From assembly GCF_036226505.1 (NCBI RefSeq), contig NZ_CP108484.1, positions 7,218,501-7,282,500 of the forward strand: 64,000 nucleotides of DNA. Reading direction: 5' to 3'. Within the stretch, counting starts at the first letter, position 1. Every line of letters begins with the position of its first letter. Shown in pieces: positions 17,436 through 25,028 of this stretch. The notes beneath the pieces were generated by a model. That model searched no databases, was not told the origin of the DNA, and saw nothing but the letters and a program-made list of their open reading frames with translations. This DNA is from Kitasatospora sp. NBC_01246. Its GTDB lineage: Bacteria > Actinomycetota > Actinomycetes > Streptomycetales > Streptomycetaceae. A program made the position numbers and the translations under genes.

Positions 17436-18636
17436 CCCCACCCCGATACCCGCCGCGGCCGCCGGACCCGCCCCGCGGCTGCGCGGCCCCGGCGGCCGAC
17501 CGCTGCGCGTCGCCCACCTCACCACCGTCGACATGAGCCTGCACCTCCTGCTCGCCACCGAACTCAAGGTGGACCTGGAGGCCGGCTTCGACACGTACGG
17601 CATCAGCGCGCCCGGCCCGTACGTGTCCGAGATCGAGGCGATCGGCGTCCGGCACGAGCCGCTGCACGCCCTGACCCGGTCCTGGCGGCCGCGCGCCGAC
17701 GCCGCCGCCGCCCGCGAGCTGCTCGCCGTGCTCGACCGGCTGCGACCCGACGTCCTGCACACCCACAATCCCAAGACCGGCGTCCTCGGCCGTGTGCTCG
17801 GGCGGCTGGCCCGGGTCCCGGTCGTCGTCAACACCTGCCACGGTCTCTGGGCGCAGGCCCACGACCCGCTCGCCAAGCGGGCGTTCGTCCTCGGCGCGGA
17901 GGCCTTCGCCGCCCGCTTCTCGCACGCCGAGCTGTACCAGAACGGCGAGGACCGCCGCACCCTGGCCCGGGCCGTCCCGGGCCGCCGCTCACGGGTCGTG
18001 GGCAACGGCGTGGACCTCACCCGTTTCGCGACCGCCCCCGGCGACCGGGCCCGCGCCAGGGCCGGGCTGCGCGCCGAACTCGGCGTCGGCCCGGACGAAC
18101 TGCTGGTCGGCGGCGTCGGCCGCAGGGTCGCCGAGAAGGGCATCCGCGAGTACGCGGAAGCGGCCCGCGCGCTGGCCGGCAAGGCCCGGTTCGTCTGGAT
18201 CGGTCCCGACGACCCGGACAAGCCCGACGCCCACGGCGCCGAGTCCGGCGTCGAGTTCCCCGGCCCGCGCGGCGACATGCCCGCGGTGTACGCGGCCCTC
18301 GACGTCTTCGTCCTCCCCTCCTACCGGGAGGGGTTCTCCCGCTCCGCCATGGAGGCCGCCGCCGGCGGCCTGCCGATGGTGCTCAGCGACATCCGCGGCT
18401 GCCGCGAGATCGGCACCCACGACGAGCACCTGCTCCTCGCCCCGCCCGGGGACGCCCGGGCCCTCACCAGCGCGCTGGACCGGCTCATCTCCGAACCCGG
18501 CCTGCGCGAACGGCTCGGTGCCGCGGCACGGCGCCGCGCCACGGCCCACTTCGACCAGCGCGCCGTCGCCGGGGTCTCGCTGGAGACCTACGCGGCCGTC
18601 GCCCGCGCCAAGGCACTGCCCTGGACGGTCGACTGA
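17428..18636 (+). CDS. GT4 family glycosyltransferase
   Basis: 402 residues, GTG start inside the end of the deacetylase gene. RVAHLTTVDMSLHLLLATELKVDL is unlike the Gly-rich loop of most GT4 enzymes and resembles the branch of bacillosamine and N-acetylgalactosamine transferases. LHTHNPKTGVLGR and NTCHGLW follow. The donor site carries VGRRVAEKGIREY, and E-x7-E is EGFSRSAME (about 299-307). The next gene is a sugar-phosphate transferase, so this enzyme likely adds the second sugar to the lipid-linked primer. Confidence 0.9.
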   Translation: MPDPTPIPAAAAGPAPRLRGPGGRPLRVAHLTTVDMSLHLLLATELKVDLEAGFDTYGISAPGPYVSEIEAIGVRHEPLHALTRSWRPRADAAAARELLAVLDRLRPDVLHTHNPKTGVLGRVLGRLARVPVVVNTCHGLWAQAHDPLAKRAFVLGAEAFAARFSHAELYQNGEDRRTLARAVPGRRSRVVGNGVDLTRFATAPGDRARARAGLRAELGVGPDELLVGGVGRRVAEKGIREYAEAARALAGKARFVWIGPDDPDKPDAHGAESGVEFPGPRGDMPAVYAALDVFVLPSYREGFSRSAMEAAAGGLPMVLSDIRGCREIGTHDEHLLLAPPGDARALTSALDRLISEPGLRERLGAAARRRATAHFDQRAVAGVSLETYAAVARAKALPWTVD

Positions 18637-18679
18637 ACCCACGCACTCCCACCAGACCGCATCAGGGGGAAGGACCGTC

Positions 18680-19453
18680 ATGAAGCGAGGGGGGGACCTC
18701 GCGGTCACCGTCCTGGCCGGGATCGTCGCGATTCCGCTGGGCCTGCTGATCGCCCTGCTGATCCGCTGCACGACAGGCGGACCGGCGCTCTTCCGCCAGA
18801 CCAGGACCGGATGGCACGGCAAGGAGTTCGAGATCCTCAAGTTCCGCACCATGCGGGACAAACGCTTTCCCGAGGAGCCGGACGCTCCCCGGATCACCTG
18901 GCTCGGTGACCTGCTCCGCAAGACCAGCCTGGACGAGCTGCCGCAGCTGTGGAACGTGGCCCGCGGCGAGATGGGCGTGATCGGGCCCCGGCCCACCCTG
19001 CCCGAACAGGTCGTCCACTACTCCCGCCGCCAGCGCGGCCGGCTCGACGTCCGGCCCGGCCTCACCGGCTGGGCCCAGGTCCGGGGCCGCAACTCCCTCA
19101 CCTGGCCCGAGCGGATCGAACTCGACCTCTGGTACGTCGAGCACCGCTCCCTCCGGGTGGACCTGCGCATCCTCGCGCTCACCGTCGGCGTGCTGCTGCG
19201 CCCCAGCGGGATCACCGCCGCCGGCGGCGTCAACCCCGGCTTCCCGGCGCCCGCCGAGCCGCTGACCGCCGGCCCGGCGGCCGCCGGCCACGAGAGCGCC
19301 GGCCACCAGCCCGTCTCCCACCAGCCGGTCGGCTCCGCCGCCAGGCCCGCCGACCCCGCCGTCCGGCCGCTCACCACGATCAGCCTGCCCCGGCAGGCCA
19401 CCGCGCCCCGGCTGGCGCAGCCCGTCCGGACCACCGTCGAGGAGGTGTCCTGA
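18680..19453 (+). CDS. bacterial sugar-phosphate transferase (lipid carrier primer enzyme)
   Basis: 257 residues from ATG 18680 behind AGGGGGAAGGA. One N-terminal re-entrant/membrane helix (VTVLAGIVAIPLGLLIALLI) precedes the PF02397 core: RQTRTGWHGKEFEILKFRTM, KTSLDELPQLWNVARGEM, IGPRPTLPEQ and RPGLTGWAQVRGR. It is the short, monotopic PglC/WecP-like form. It should transfer a sugar-1-phosphate to undecaprenyl phosphate and so start the polysaccharide. The last 80 residues are a low-complexity Ala/Gly/His/Pro tail absent from the minimal enzyme. Confidence 0.92.
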   Translation: MKRGGDLAVTVLAGIVAIPLGLLIALLIRCTTGGPALFRQTRTGWHGKEFEILKFRTMRDKRFPEEPDAPRITWLGDLLRKTSLDELPQLWNVARGEMGVIGPRPTLPEQVVHYSRRQRGRLDVRPGLTGWAQVRGRNSLTWPERIELDLWYVEHRSLRVDLRILALTVGVLLRPSGITAAGGVNPGFPAPAEPLTAGPAAAGHESAGHQPVSHQPVGSAARPADPAVRPLTTISLPRQATAPRLAQPVRTTVEEVS

Positions 19454-19479
19454 TCCCCGAAGCGGGCAGGATGGCCGCC

Positions 19480-20097
19480 ATGGCCACCGACCACCGAGCA
19501 CTCTGGATCGCCGGCGCCGGGGGCGTCGGCCGCGAGGCACTGGACACCGCCCTCGCGGCCGGCGTCCCGGTCGCCGGCTTCCTGGACGACCGCGGGCACG
19601 GCGGCACCGTCCGCGGCCTGCCCGTCCGCCGGCCCGACGACGTCCCGGCCGGCGCCCGCTACCTGGTCGGGATCGCCGCCCCGGCCGTCCGGCAGCGGCT
19701 CGGCGCGCTGCTGGAGGCCCGCGGCGCGCTACCCGCCACCCTCGTCCACCCCCGGGCCCTGATCGCGCCCGACACCGAACTCGGCCCCGGCTGCCTGGTG
19801 ATGGGGGGTGCGTACGTGTCGAGCAGCGTGCGCCTCGGCGCACACAGCCAGGTCCACTACAACGCGACGGTCGGCCACGACAGCGTGTTCGGCGAGCGGG
19901 TGACGGTCTATCCGGGCGGCAACGTCTCGGGCGCGGTGCTGCTCGCCGACGGCGCCACCGTCGGCAGCAACGCCGTGGTGCTGCAGGGGCGCCGGATCGG
20001 CGCCGACGCCTTCGTCGGCGCGGGCGCCGTGGTGACCAGGGACGTCCCGGCCGGTGAGGTGGTGGTCGGCTCCCCGGCCCGGCCGCTGCGCGGATAG
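19480..20097 (+). CDS. PglD/NeuD-like sugar acyltransferase (left-handed beta-helix)
   Basis: 205 residues from ATG 19480; an ATG at 19471 is also possible. An N-terminal Rossmann-like half (LWIAGAGGVGREALDTA, GFLDDRG) precedes hexapeptide repeats (VSSSVRLGAHSQVHYNATVGHDSVFG, GATVGSNAVVLQGRRIGADAFVGAGAVV). The catalytic His is in VGHD. This family N- or O-acetylates aminosugars attached to nucleotides. Next to a PglC-like transferase it suggests a 4-amino or N-acetylated first sugar, though no matching aminotransferase is in the window. Confidence 0.88.
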   Translation: MATDHRALWIAGAGGVGREALDTALAAGVPVAGFLDDRGHGGTVRGLPVRRPDDVPAGARYLVGIAAPAVRQRLGALLEARGALPATLVHPRALIAPDTELGPGCLVMGGAYVSSSVRLGAHSQVHYNATVGHDSVFGERVTVYPGGNVSGAVLLADGATVGSNAVVLQGRRIGADAFVGAGAVVTRDVPAGEVVVGSPARPLRG

Positions 20098-20288
20098 CGG
20101 CCGGGGACGCCGGCCGTCCGGGTTCCCCGCCGACCCACCCGGGTGGTGCCCGCCAAGCCGGCGGACGGCGGCCCGCACGGGCGACCGTCCGCCGGCGGCA
20201 GGCTCCCCTGCGCGCGGGCAACGCCGGGGTAGGGGCCCGGCGGTGGACGCCCCGGGTGCCTGCCGCGGTGCCGGATAGGGTGCGGGGC

Positions 20289-20777
20289 ATGGCTATCCCC
20301 GCGTTCCTCGCCGAACTCCGCGCCGTGGTCGGCACCCGCCCGCTCTGGCTCAGTGCCGCCGTCTCGGTCGTCTTCGACGACGACGACCGGGTGCTGCTGA
20401 TCCAGCGGGCCGACGACGGCCGCTGGGCCCTGCCCGGCGGCATCCTCGACCCCGGCGAGCAGCCCGCCGACGGCGCGGCGCGCGAGTGCCTGGAGGAGAC
20501 CGGGGTGGTGGTCGTCCCCGAGGTGCTCGCCGGGGTCGATGTCTCGCCCGAAGTCCGCTACCCCAACGGCGACGTGACCCAGTACCTGGTCCTGGTCTTC
20601 CGCTGTCGCCCGGTGGGCGGTGAGGCCCGGGTCAACGACGACGAGTCGCTCGCGGTCGGCTGGTTCGCGCTCGACGCGCTGCCGCCGATGATCGAGGCGG
20701 AGCACCGGGCACTGCGCCAGGCCCGGGAGGGCCGGGGAGCGGCGTCCTTCCTGTGGGAGGGCGGGGAGCGTCCGTGA
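20289..20777 (+). CDS. Nudix hydrolase
   Basis: 162 residues from ATG 20289, with a TAGGGT element at 20276-20281 seven nt before the start (leaderless). The Nudix box is complete: GILDPGEQPADGAARECLEE followed by TGV (G-x5-E-x7-R-E-U-x-E-E-x-G-U), about residues 58-81. VTQYLVLVFRCRPVGGEARV and WFALDALPPM follow as in MutT-like enzymes. It hydrolyses a nucleoside-diphosphate-linked compound; substrate unknown. It is translationally coupled to the truncated esterase by a GTGA overlap. Confidence 0.9.
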   Translation: MAIPAFLAELRAVVGTRPLWLSAAVSVVFDDDDRVLLIQRADDGRWALPGGILDPGEQPADGAARECLEETGVVVVPEVLAGVDVSPEVRYPNGDVTQYLVLVFRCRPVGGEARVNDDESLAVGWFALDALPPMIEAEHRALRQAREGRGAASFLWEGGERP

Positions 20778-21145
20778 CCGGCCCGATGGCCGATGTCCCC
20801 CTGCTGGACGGGCCGGTGGAGGTCCGGGGGGCCCTGCACCTGGAGCGCACCGGGTACGGCCTGCGGCCCTGGCTGCTGCCGGCCTGGACGGCCTCGCAGT
20901 TCCCGGACGAGGCGCTGCGCCGGGTGGCCCAGATGCCCTCCGGGGTCCGGCTGGCCTTCCGGACCGCGGCGACGGTGCTCGAACTCGCCCTCCGGACGCC
21001 GGCCGATCCCGTGCGCCCCGGCGCGGTCGAGCTGGCGCTGGACGGCGTGCGGACCGACCGGGCCGCCCTGGTCGGCTCCGGCGGCCCGCCGCCGTCCGGG
21101 ATCTTCCGGACGGCGGCGGGCGCCGCTGCCTTCGCCGAGGGCTGA
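20774..21145 (+). pseudogene. truncated SGNH/GDSL esterase (N-terminal domain only)
   Basis: 123 residues from a GTG overlapping the Nudix stop. GPVEVRGALHLERT, RLAFRTAATVLELAL and the Val/Asp-rich strands match the beta-sandwich N-terminal domain that precedes the SGNH catalytic domain in a family of about 350-residue Streptomyces esterases. The frame stops before any GSSISxG nucleophile motif, and 14-bp tandem repeats begin at the stop codon. I infer a deletion that removed the catalytic part. A stand-alone binding domain remains possible. Confidence 0.65.
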
Positions 21146-21213
21146 GCACCGGGGGCCGAGCACCGGGCTGTGAGCGCCGGGCCGCGAGCGCCGGGCCGCG
21201 AGCACCGCACCGC
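21144..21213. repeat. five tandem copies of a 14-bp unit
   Basis: Units at 21144, 21158, 21172, 21186 and 21200 follow gagcrccgggccgc. The third and fourth copies are identical. The first copy includes the stop codon region of the truncated esterase and the array ends just before the epimerase stop. It looks like a slippage array or the scar of the deletion. Confidence 0.8.
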
Positions 21214-21232
21214 CCCGGCCCCGCCCCGCGCG

Positions 21233-22162
21233 TCAGAGCGTGCGGAACCACTCCGCCGTACGCTCCAGCCCCTCGCGCAGCGCCACCGGCCGGACGTCCG
21301 GGAAGAGCTCGCGCAGCCGCGCGTTGTCGGCCTGCGAGTCCCGGACGTCGCCGGGCCGCGGGTCGGTGTGGGTCACCGCGACCGGCCGCCCCAGCACCGA
21401 CTCCATCGTGCCGACCAGCTCCAGCAGCGACGTTCGGGTGCCGAAGGCCAGGTTGACCGGATCGGCGTGCACCACCCGGCGCAGCACCGCCTCGGTGATC
21501 ACCTCGGTGACGGTGCCGACGTAGGTGAAGTCCCGGCTCTGGCCGCCGTCCCCGTGCACCGTCACCGGCCGCCCGGCCAGGGCCGCGTCCAGGAAGGCCG
21601 GTACCACGGCCGCGTAGGCGTGCCCGGCGGGCTGGAGCGGGCCGAAGACGTTGAAGAACCGCAGCGGCAGCACGCCCAGCCCGTAGCAGTGGTGGTAGGC
21701 GGCCAGGTAGGACTCCGAGGCCAGCTTGCTGACCGCGTAGGGGCTCATCGGCGCGGTGCGCATGGTCTCGCGCTTGGGCAGCTCCCGGTTGGCGCCGTAG
21801 ACCGAGGACGAGGAGGCGGCGGCCACGTACAGCCCGCCGGCCCGGCGGGCCGCCTCCAGCACCTCCAGGGTGCCGGTCGCGTTGGCGTGGTGGCTGGCCA
21901 GCGGGTCCGCGACGGAGCGCGGGACGGACGGCAGGGCGGCCAGGTGCACCACCGCGTCGGCGCCCGCGAAGGCCTCGTCCAGCAGGGCGGGGTCGAGGAT
22001 GCTGCCCTCGTACAGGGCGGCGTCGACGCCGGCCAGGTTCGCCTTGTGGCCGGTGGACAGGTTGTCCACCACCCGGACCTGCTCCACCTCGGGGCGGGCC
22101 AGCAGGGCCCGGACCAGGTTGGCCCCGATGAATCCGGCTCCGCCGGTGACGACCACGCGCAT
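21233..22162 (-). CDS. NAD-dependent sugar epimerase/dehydratase (extended SDR)
   Basis: 309 residues from ATG 22162 with a GGAGGGGGAG ribosome site. The NAD site is VVVTGGAGFIGANL, the catalytic Tyr and Lys are in SPYAVSKLASE (Y-x3-K), and the Ser triplet ASSSSVYG precedes it. RFFNVFGPLQPAGH, HGDGGQSRDFTYV and RPGDVRDSQAD are hallmarks of the UDP-glucose/UDP-GlcNAc 4-epimerase branch (WbpP/GalE-like). It probably supplies an epimerised nucleotide sugar to the polysaccharide pathway. Exact sugar unknown. Confidence 0.9.
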   Translation of the reverse strand: MRVVVTGGAGFIGANLVRALLARPEVEQVRVVDNLSTGHKANLAGVDAALYEGSILDPALLDEAFAGADAVVHLAALPSVPRSVADPLASHHANATGTLEVLEAARRAGGLYVAAASSSSVYGANRELPKRETMRTAPMSPYAVSKLASESYLAAYHHCYGLGVLPLRFFNVFGPLQPAGHAYAAVVPAFLDAALAGRPVTVHGDGGQSRDFTYVGTVTEVITEAVLRRVVHADPVNLAFGTRTSLLELVGTMESVLGRPVAVTHTDPRPGDVRDSQADNARLRELFPDVRPVALREGLERTAEWFRTL

Positions 22163-22282
22163 GGCTGGGGCTCCCCCTCCGCACCCGCCCGGCCCGCCCG
22201 GCCCGGCCCTGTGCCGATGGTAGCCGGGCGGTCACCCGCGGTGGGGCGGAACGGCGAGAAGGGTCCGGCGGTCCCGGCCCGC

Positions 22283-22822
22283 TCAGTCCTTGCGCTGGCG
22301 GTACGCCTCCTCGGCCGCGTCCAGGACCGCCGCGAGGTCGCCGCCTGCGGTGGCCGTCGCGACCGCGGCCACCGCGCCCTCCACGAACGGTGCGTCGGCG
22401 AACCGGACCGGGAACGGCAGCCCGTGCTCGTCCGCGTCGGAGAGCAGGGCCCGGACGGTGGTCACCGCGCTGCCGAGGTCGGCGAGCATCACCACGCCGT
22501 GCCCCTGGTCGACCCGGCGGGTGGCGGCGGACACCAGGACGGCGCTGATGCCCGGACCGGAGTCCGGGTCGCCGCCGGTCGCGGCGACCGGGGAGGGGGA
22601 GTCGGTACCGGCCAGCGCGAGCGCCAGGGCGCGTACCGCGGCGGCCAGCTCCTGGCTGTGCGAGACCAGGACGACCCCGACCCGTCCGTGCAGGGGCGGC
22701 CGGCCGGGGGCCGACCGGGGCAGCGGGGTGCGCGCGGGCGGGGTGCGAGGCGCCGGGGGGTGGGCCGAGGGGGCCTCGGAGATGGGGATGACATCGGCGC
22801 TGGTGCCGTCCCGGCGGCTCAT
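22283..22822 (-). CDS. dhaM: DhaM-like PTS EIIA (mannose-type) phosphocarrier, orphan
   Basis: 179 residues from ATG 22822 behind CAGGAGC. After a Pro-rich extension of about 46 residues, VGVVLVSHSQELAAAV carries the phosphorylatable His55. DQGHGVVMLADLGSAVTTVRAL is the glycine-rich region of the EIIA-man fold used by DhaM, which passes PEP-derived phosphate to dihydroxyacetone kinase DhaL. No dhaK or dhaL lies beside it; the glycerol genes and ptsI are in the same window but 30-40 kb away. The Pro-rich extension and an insertion between the two motifs are unusual. Confidence 0.75.
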   Translation of the reverse strand: MSRRDGTSADVIPISEAPSAHPPAPRTPPARTPLPRSAPGRPPLHGRVGVVLVSHSQELAAAVRALALALAGTDSPSPVAATGGDPDSGPGISAVLVSAATRRVDQGHGVVMLADLGSAVTTVRALLSDADEHGLPFPVRFADAPFVEGAVAAVATATAGGDLAAVLDAAEEAYRQRKD

Positions 22823-23136
22823 CGGCTGCTCCTGGGGGCGTCGGGGTGCGGGCCCTCCTCACTCTGGCAGCTCGGGCGCCGCCCGGCGGGGCGGGACACG
22901 CTCCGGACGGGGCGCCCGGCCCGATCGACGGACGCTTTCCGGCCGTGGGCCGTAGGGGTGTGTGCGCCGCGGCCTGATCCGACGCGGCTTCGCCCCCATC
23001 CCCTAGCACAGCGCGGCGGCCCGCGGGGCCCGCCGGCGGAGCGTCGCCCCCGGTCGGGGGAGTCCTCGGCAACCCGCTGACCGGGGCGGCGGCGGTGACT
23101 AGGCTGGCCTCGAAAGCCGTCGGGAGGAGACCAGTA
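22823..23136. promoter_or_regulatory. divergent promoter region of the dhaM-like and DUF397 genes
   Basis: 314 nt without a gene. For the rightward gene, TAGGCT at 23100-23105 is a plausible -10, followed by a GGGAGGAG ribosome site. A short GC hairpin, cccccggtcggggg, lies near 23047. Nothing clear for the leftward gene. Confidence 0.4.
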
Positions 23137-23424
23137 ATGGCAGCCAATAGCGGGACTGACGTGGAGTCGGCCGTGGGCACGGGCGTCGAGGTGCCCGCAC
23201 CGTCGCCGGAGCTCGCGCCGAGCGGGAAGCCGAAGGTGGACTTCACCGGGGCGACCTGGCTGTGCAGCAGTCAGGGGGTCGGGGATGTCCAGATCGCGTT
23301 CGTGGACGGCTACATCGGCATGCGGGACGGCCGCCAGGAGGACGGGCCGGTCCTGGTGTTCACACCGGGCGAGTGGCGGGCCTTCGTGCTCGGCGCCCGG
23401 GACGGCGAGTTCGACCTCACCTGA
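23137..23424 (+). CDS. DUF397 domain protein
   Basis: 95 residues from ATG 23137 (GGGAGGAG ribosome site). The C-terminal 60 residues have the DUF397 layout: ATWLCSSQGVGDVQIAFVDGYIGMRDGR, then VLVFTPGEWRAFVLGARDGEFD. In Streptomyces these small proteins usually sit beside an XRE/BldB-type regulator and act in regulatory pairs. Here no such regulator is adjacent. A terminator hairpin follows at 23530. Confidence 0.88.
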   Translation: MAANSGTDVESAVGTGVEVPAPSPELAPSGKPKVDFTGATWLCSSQGVGDVQIAFVDGYIGMRDGRQEDGPVLVFTPGEWRAFVLGARDGEFDLT

Positions 23425-23529
23425 GGCCCGCCCGGCCTGCCCGCCCGGCCTGCCCGCCCGGCCTGCCCGCCCGCCTGATCGCCTGTCCTGGCCGCCGCGG
23501 ACCGGCCGGGGAACAGGGAGGGGAGTGCC

Positions 23530-23557
23530 GGAACGGGTCCCGTGAGGGGCCCGTTCC
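23530..23557 (+). terminator. hairpin terminator after the DUF397 gene
   Basis: Arms GGAACGGG (23530-23537) and CCCGTTCC (23550-23557) with a 12-nt loop that can extend the stem with one mismatch. It lies 106 nt after the DUF397 stop. Confidence 0.7.
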
Positions 23558-23599
23558 CATCTTGTGATCAGCCTTGAGCGTACCCGGTCATAAATTCTG

Positions 23600-23628
23600 T
23601 TGACTGTTAGACAAGCGCAGCTCAGAGT
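23600..23628 (+). promoter_or_regulatory. candidate rightward promoter in the AT-richer gap
   Basis: TTGACT at 23600-23605, 17-nt spacer, CAGAGT at 23623-23628. No convincing gene follows rightward until 24196, so it could drive a long leader or a non-coding RNA. Confidence 0.4.
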
Positions 23629-23700
23629 ATGAGCACAGGCAGACGCCGTGCCCACCGCCCCCACGCGGCCAGACACGGCGCCTGCTGTGCAGCCCGGCAG

Positions 23701-24036
23701 TCACGCCGGACCTGCCTCCCAGTCATCCCCTGCGCACCGGGGGTGCGTTGGCCGGTCCCGGCCCACGAGGGGCCGGCAGTCGCCGGGAGGCTGACACCGC
23801 TGCCGAGAGCGACTCGACGTCGGTGCCGGGTGCTCGGGACCCGCACGCCCCCACGCGGCGGCGTCCCGAGCAGATCCGCGGGAGCGACGGGCCGGGGCCC
23901 CGCGGACCTTGCTTGTGTGGCTTCGAACTGCTGGCTTGTGTGCTGTGCTGTGTGCGACGACGAAGCTGGGTGCTCGGCGGATCGGCACGACGATGTGCAC
24001 AGTGAGGGATACGCGTGTAGGGCCGCGTTGCGACAT
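23701..24036 (-). CDS. possible small protein, unknown function
   Basis: 111 residues from ATG 24036. In favour: a GGGGGGA ribosome site 4-5 nt before the ATG and a good upstream promoter (TTGACT, 18 nt, TACGTT, reading leftward at 24114-24085). Against: from about residue 40 the product is basic and low-complexity (Arg/Pro/Ser/Ala), like a shadow frame. The first residues, SLTVHIVVPIRRAPSFVVA, look more protein-like. I do not recognise it. The transcript might instead be a regulatory RNA. Confidence 0.3.
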   Translation of the reverse strand: MSQRGPTRVSLTVHIVVPIRRAPSFVVAHSTAHKPAVRSHTSKVRGAPARRSRGSARDAAAWGRAGPEHPAPTSSRSRQRCQPPGDCRPLVGRDRPTHPRCAGDDWEAGPA

Positions 24037-24084
24037 GCCGTCCCCCCGAAGGGTGAAACCCAGAACGGCTGTCGTGCTGAACCG

Positions 24085-24114
24085 AACGTAGCCCGGACGG
24101 TTGCTCAGAGTCAA
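24085..24114 (-). promoter_or_regulatory. candidate leftward promoter
   Basis: On the minus strand: TTGACT (24114-24109), 18-nt spacer, TACGTT (24090-24085). Both hexamers fit the vegetative consensus well. It faces the rightward promoter at 23600 across about 480 nt. Confidence 0.5.
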
Positions 24115-24195
24115 CATTGGTCTCTGAGCGTGGATCTCCGTCCAGCGCCCCACCCACCCCGCGAGAGTGGTGTGCCGGGCACGTACGATGTTCCC

Positions 24196-24690
24196 ATGTC
24201 TTTTCTCCGCCGTCGCTCCGGACAGCCCACCGGCCCGGACTTCGACGTGCTCGCCATGGACCCGGGCGACTGGCCCGGTGACTTCGGCGCGGCCATGATG
24301 ACCGGCCCGGACGGCTCCTGTCAGGGGATTTTCCTCCGCTACGACCTGTTCGGAGGCAGAGGCCCGGCGATGTTCATCGGCAACCTCCCCGAGGGCTCGC
24401 CGGCCCGCGAGACCGGGGACGAGGTGCCCTTCGAGGTCCGGCAGCTGCTCGCGGCGCTGGAGAACGAAGAACCGGTCGAGTTCGTCTCGGCGGAGGACTT
24501 CCCGGTGATGCTCGGGGACGACCTGCTGATCGTGAAGAAGGTCAAGGTCAGCGAGGGCCGGGTGTTCTGCTCGCAGTTCGGCCGCAGCGACGGCGTCCAG
24601 GTCACCATCGCCTCCTGGGACCGACCGATTTCGGACGACCTCTACCAGCTGCTCAAGCCGCTCCCGGCGGACATGTTCCAGCAGGGCTGA
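24196..24690 (+). CDS. conserved actinobacterial protein of unknown function
   Basis: 164 residues from ATG 24196. TACGAT at 24184-24189 lies 6 nt before it with no ribosome site, so it is probably leaderless. It begins MSFLRRRSG and is otherwise a soluble, acidic, globular protein (LRYDLFGGRGPAMFIGNLPEG, FVSAEDFPVMLGDDLLIVKK, VQVTIASWDRPISDDLYQLL). I remember similar uncharacterised Streptomyces proteins but no function. It is not linked to its neighbours by overlap. Confidence 0.75.
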   Translation: MSFLRRRSGQPTGPDFDVLAMDPGDWPGDFGAAMMTGPDGSCQGIFLRYDLFGGRGPAMFIGNLPEGSPARETGDEVPFEVRQLLAALENEEPVEFVSAEDFPVMLGDDLLIVKKVKVSEGRVFCSQFGRSDGVQVTIASWDRPISDDLYQLLKPLPADMFQQG

Positions 24691-24743
24691 CCGGCACTCC
24701 CGCGGCGGCGCGGCCGGGGCCGGTTCCGGGCTCCGGGCACTGC

Positions 24744-24773
24744 TTGACGGTTTCGATCATCGCTTCGTACAGT
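24744..24773 (+). promoter_or_regulatory. vegetative promoter of the leader peptide / flavoprotein transcript
   Basis: TTGACG (24744-24749), 18-nt spacer, TACAGT (24768-24773). Transcription should begin at or just before the ATG of the leader peptide at 24781, giving a leaderless short open frame. Confidence 0.7.
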
Positions 24774-24780
24774 CGCGAAC

Positions 24781-24864
24781 ATGTCGTGCCGTCTCCCGCT
24801 GCTGACCCGTCGCAGCTACCTGGACCTGCGGCGCACCGCAAGCGCGGCGTGTCCGGGCCACTGA
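24781..24864 (+). CDS. 27-residue regulatory leader peptide
   Basis: MSCRLPLLTRRSYLDLRRTA continues SAACPGH and stops. This matches the Streptomyces leader-peptide family found upstream of sulfur and cysteine metabolism genes, with the pattern L-x-x-R-R-x-x-D-L-x-R-x-x-S-A-A-C. It has a promoter 7 nt upstream. Two Cys codons (positions 3 and 24) and an Arg pair could make ribosome progress sensitive to cysteine supply. Hairpins follow the stop and the main gene begins 164 nt later, the arrangement expected for an attenuator. Confidence 0.75.
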   Translation: MSCRLPLLTRRSYLDLRRTASAACPGH

Positions 24865-25028
24865 GGGGGATTCGTCCCCGAGGCGGCGGGTGCCCGGCCG
24901 AGTGGCCGGCGCCGATCCGGGGGCGGGTGTTGCGCTGACTTCCGGGGCCGTCCACCGGTACCGCGCGCCCGTCCGGCGTGCCGCCCGCACTTGCCGAGCC
25001 CACGCTGCCGTCCGGAGGCACCAGCACC
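24865..25028 (+). promoter_or_regulatory. candidate attenuator region after the leader peptide
   Basis: Directly after the leader stop there is a GGGGA-ttcg-TCCCC hairpin (24866-24879) and a CCGGCC-gagt-GGCCGG hairpin (24894-24909). Further GC-rich stems can form before the GGAGG ribosome site of the flavoprotein gene. The exact alternative fold cannot be settled by eye. Confidence 0.45.

Larger units (their letters stand above)
23425..24195. other. 771-nt AT-richer region without a certain gene
   Basis: This stretch is visibly lower in GC than its surroundings, has one terminator, two facing promoter candidates and one doubtful small frame (separate entries). GCTCAGAGT occurs near both promoters. 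No tRNA, tmRNA, RNase P or SRP RNA signature found by eye. Confidence 0.5.

Noticed and set aside
21144..21213. CRISPR-like array
   Set aside because: Units are 14 bp with no spacers, so it is a simple tandem repeat.
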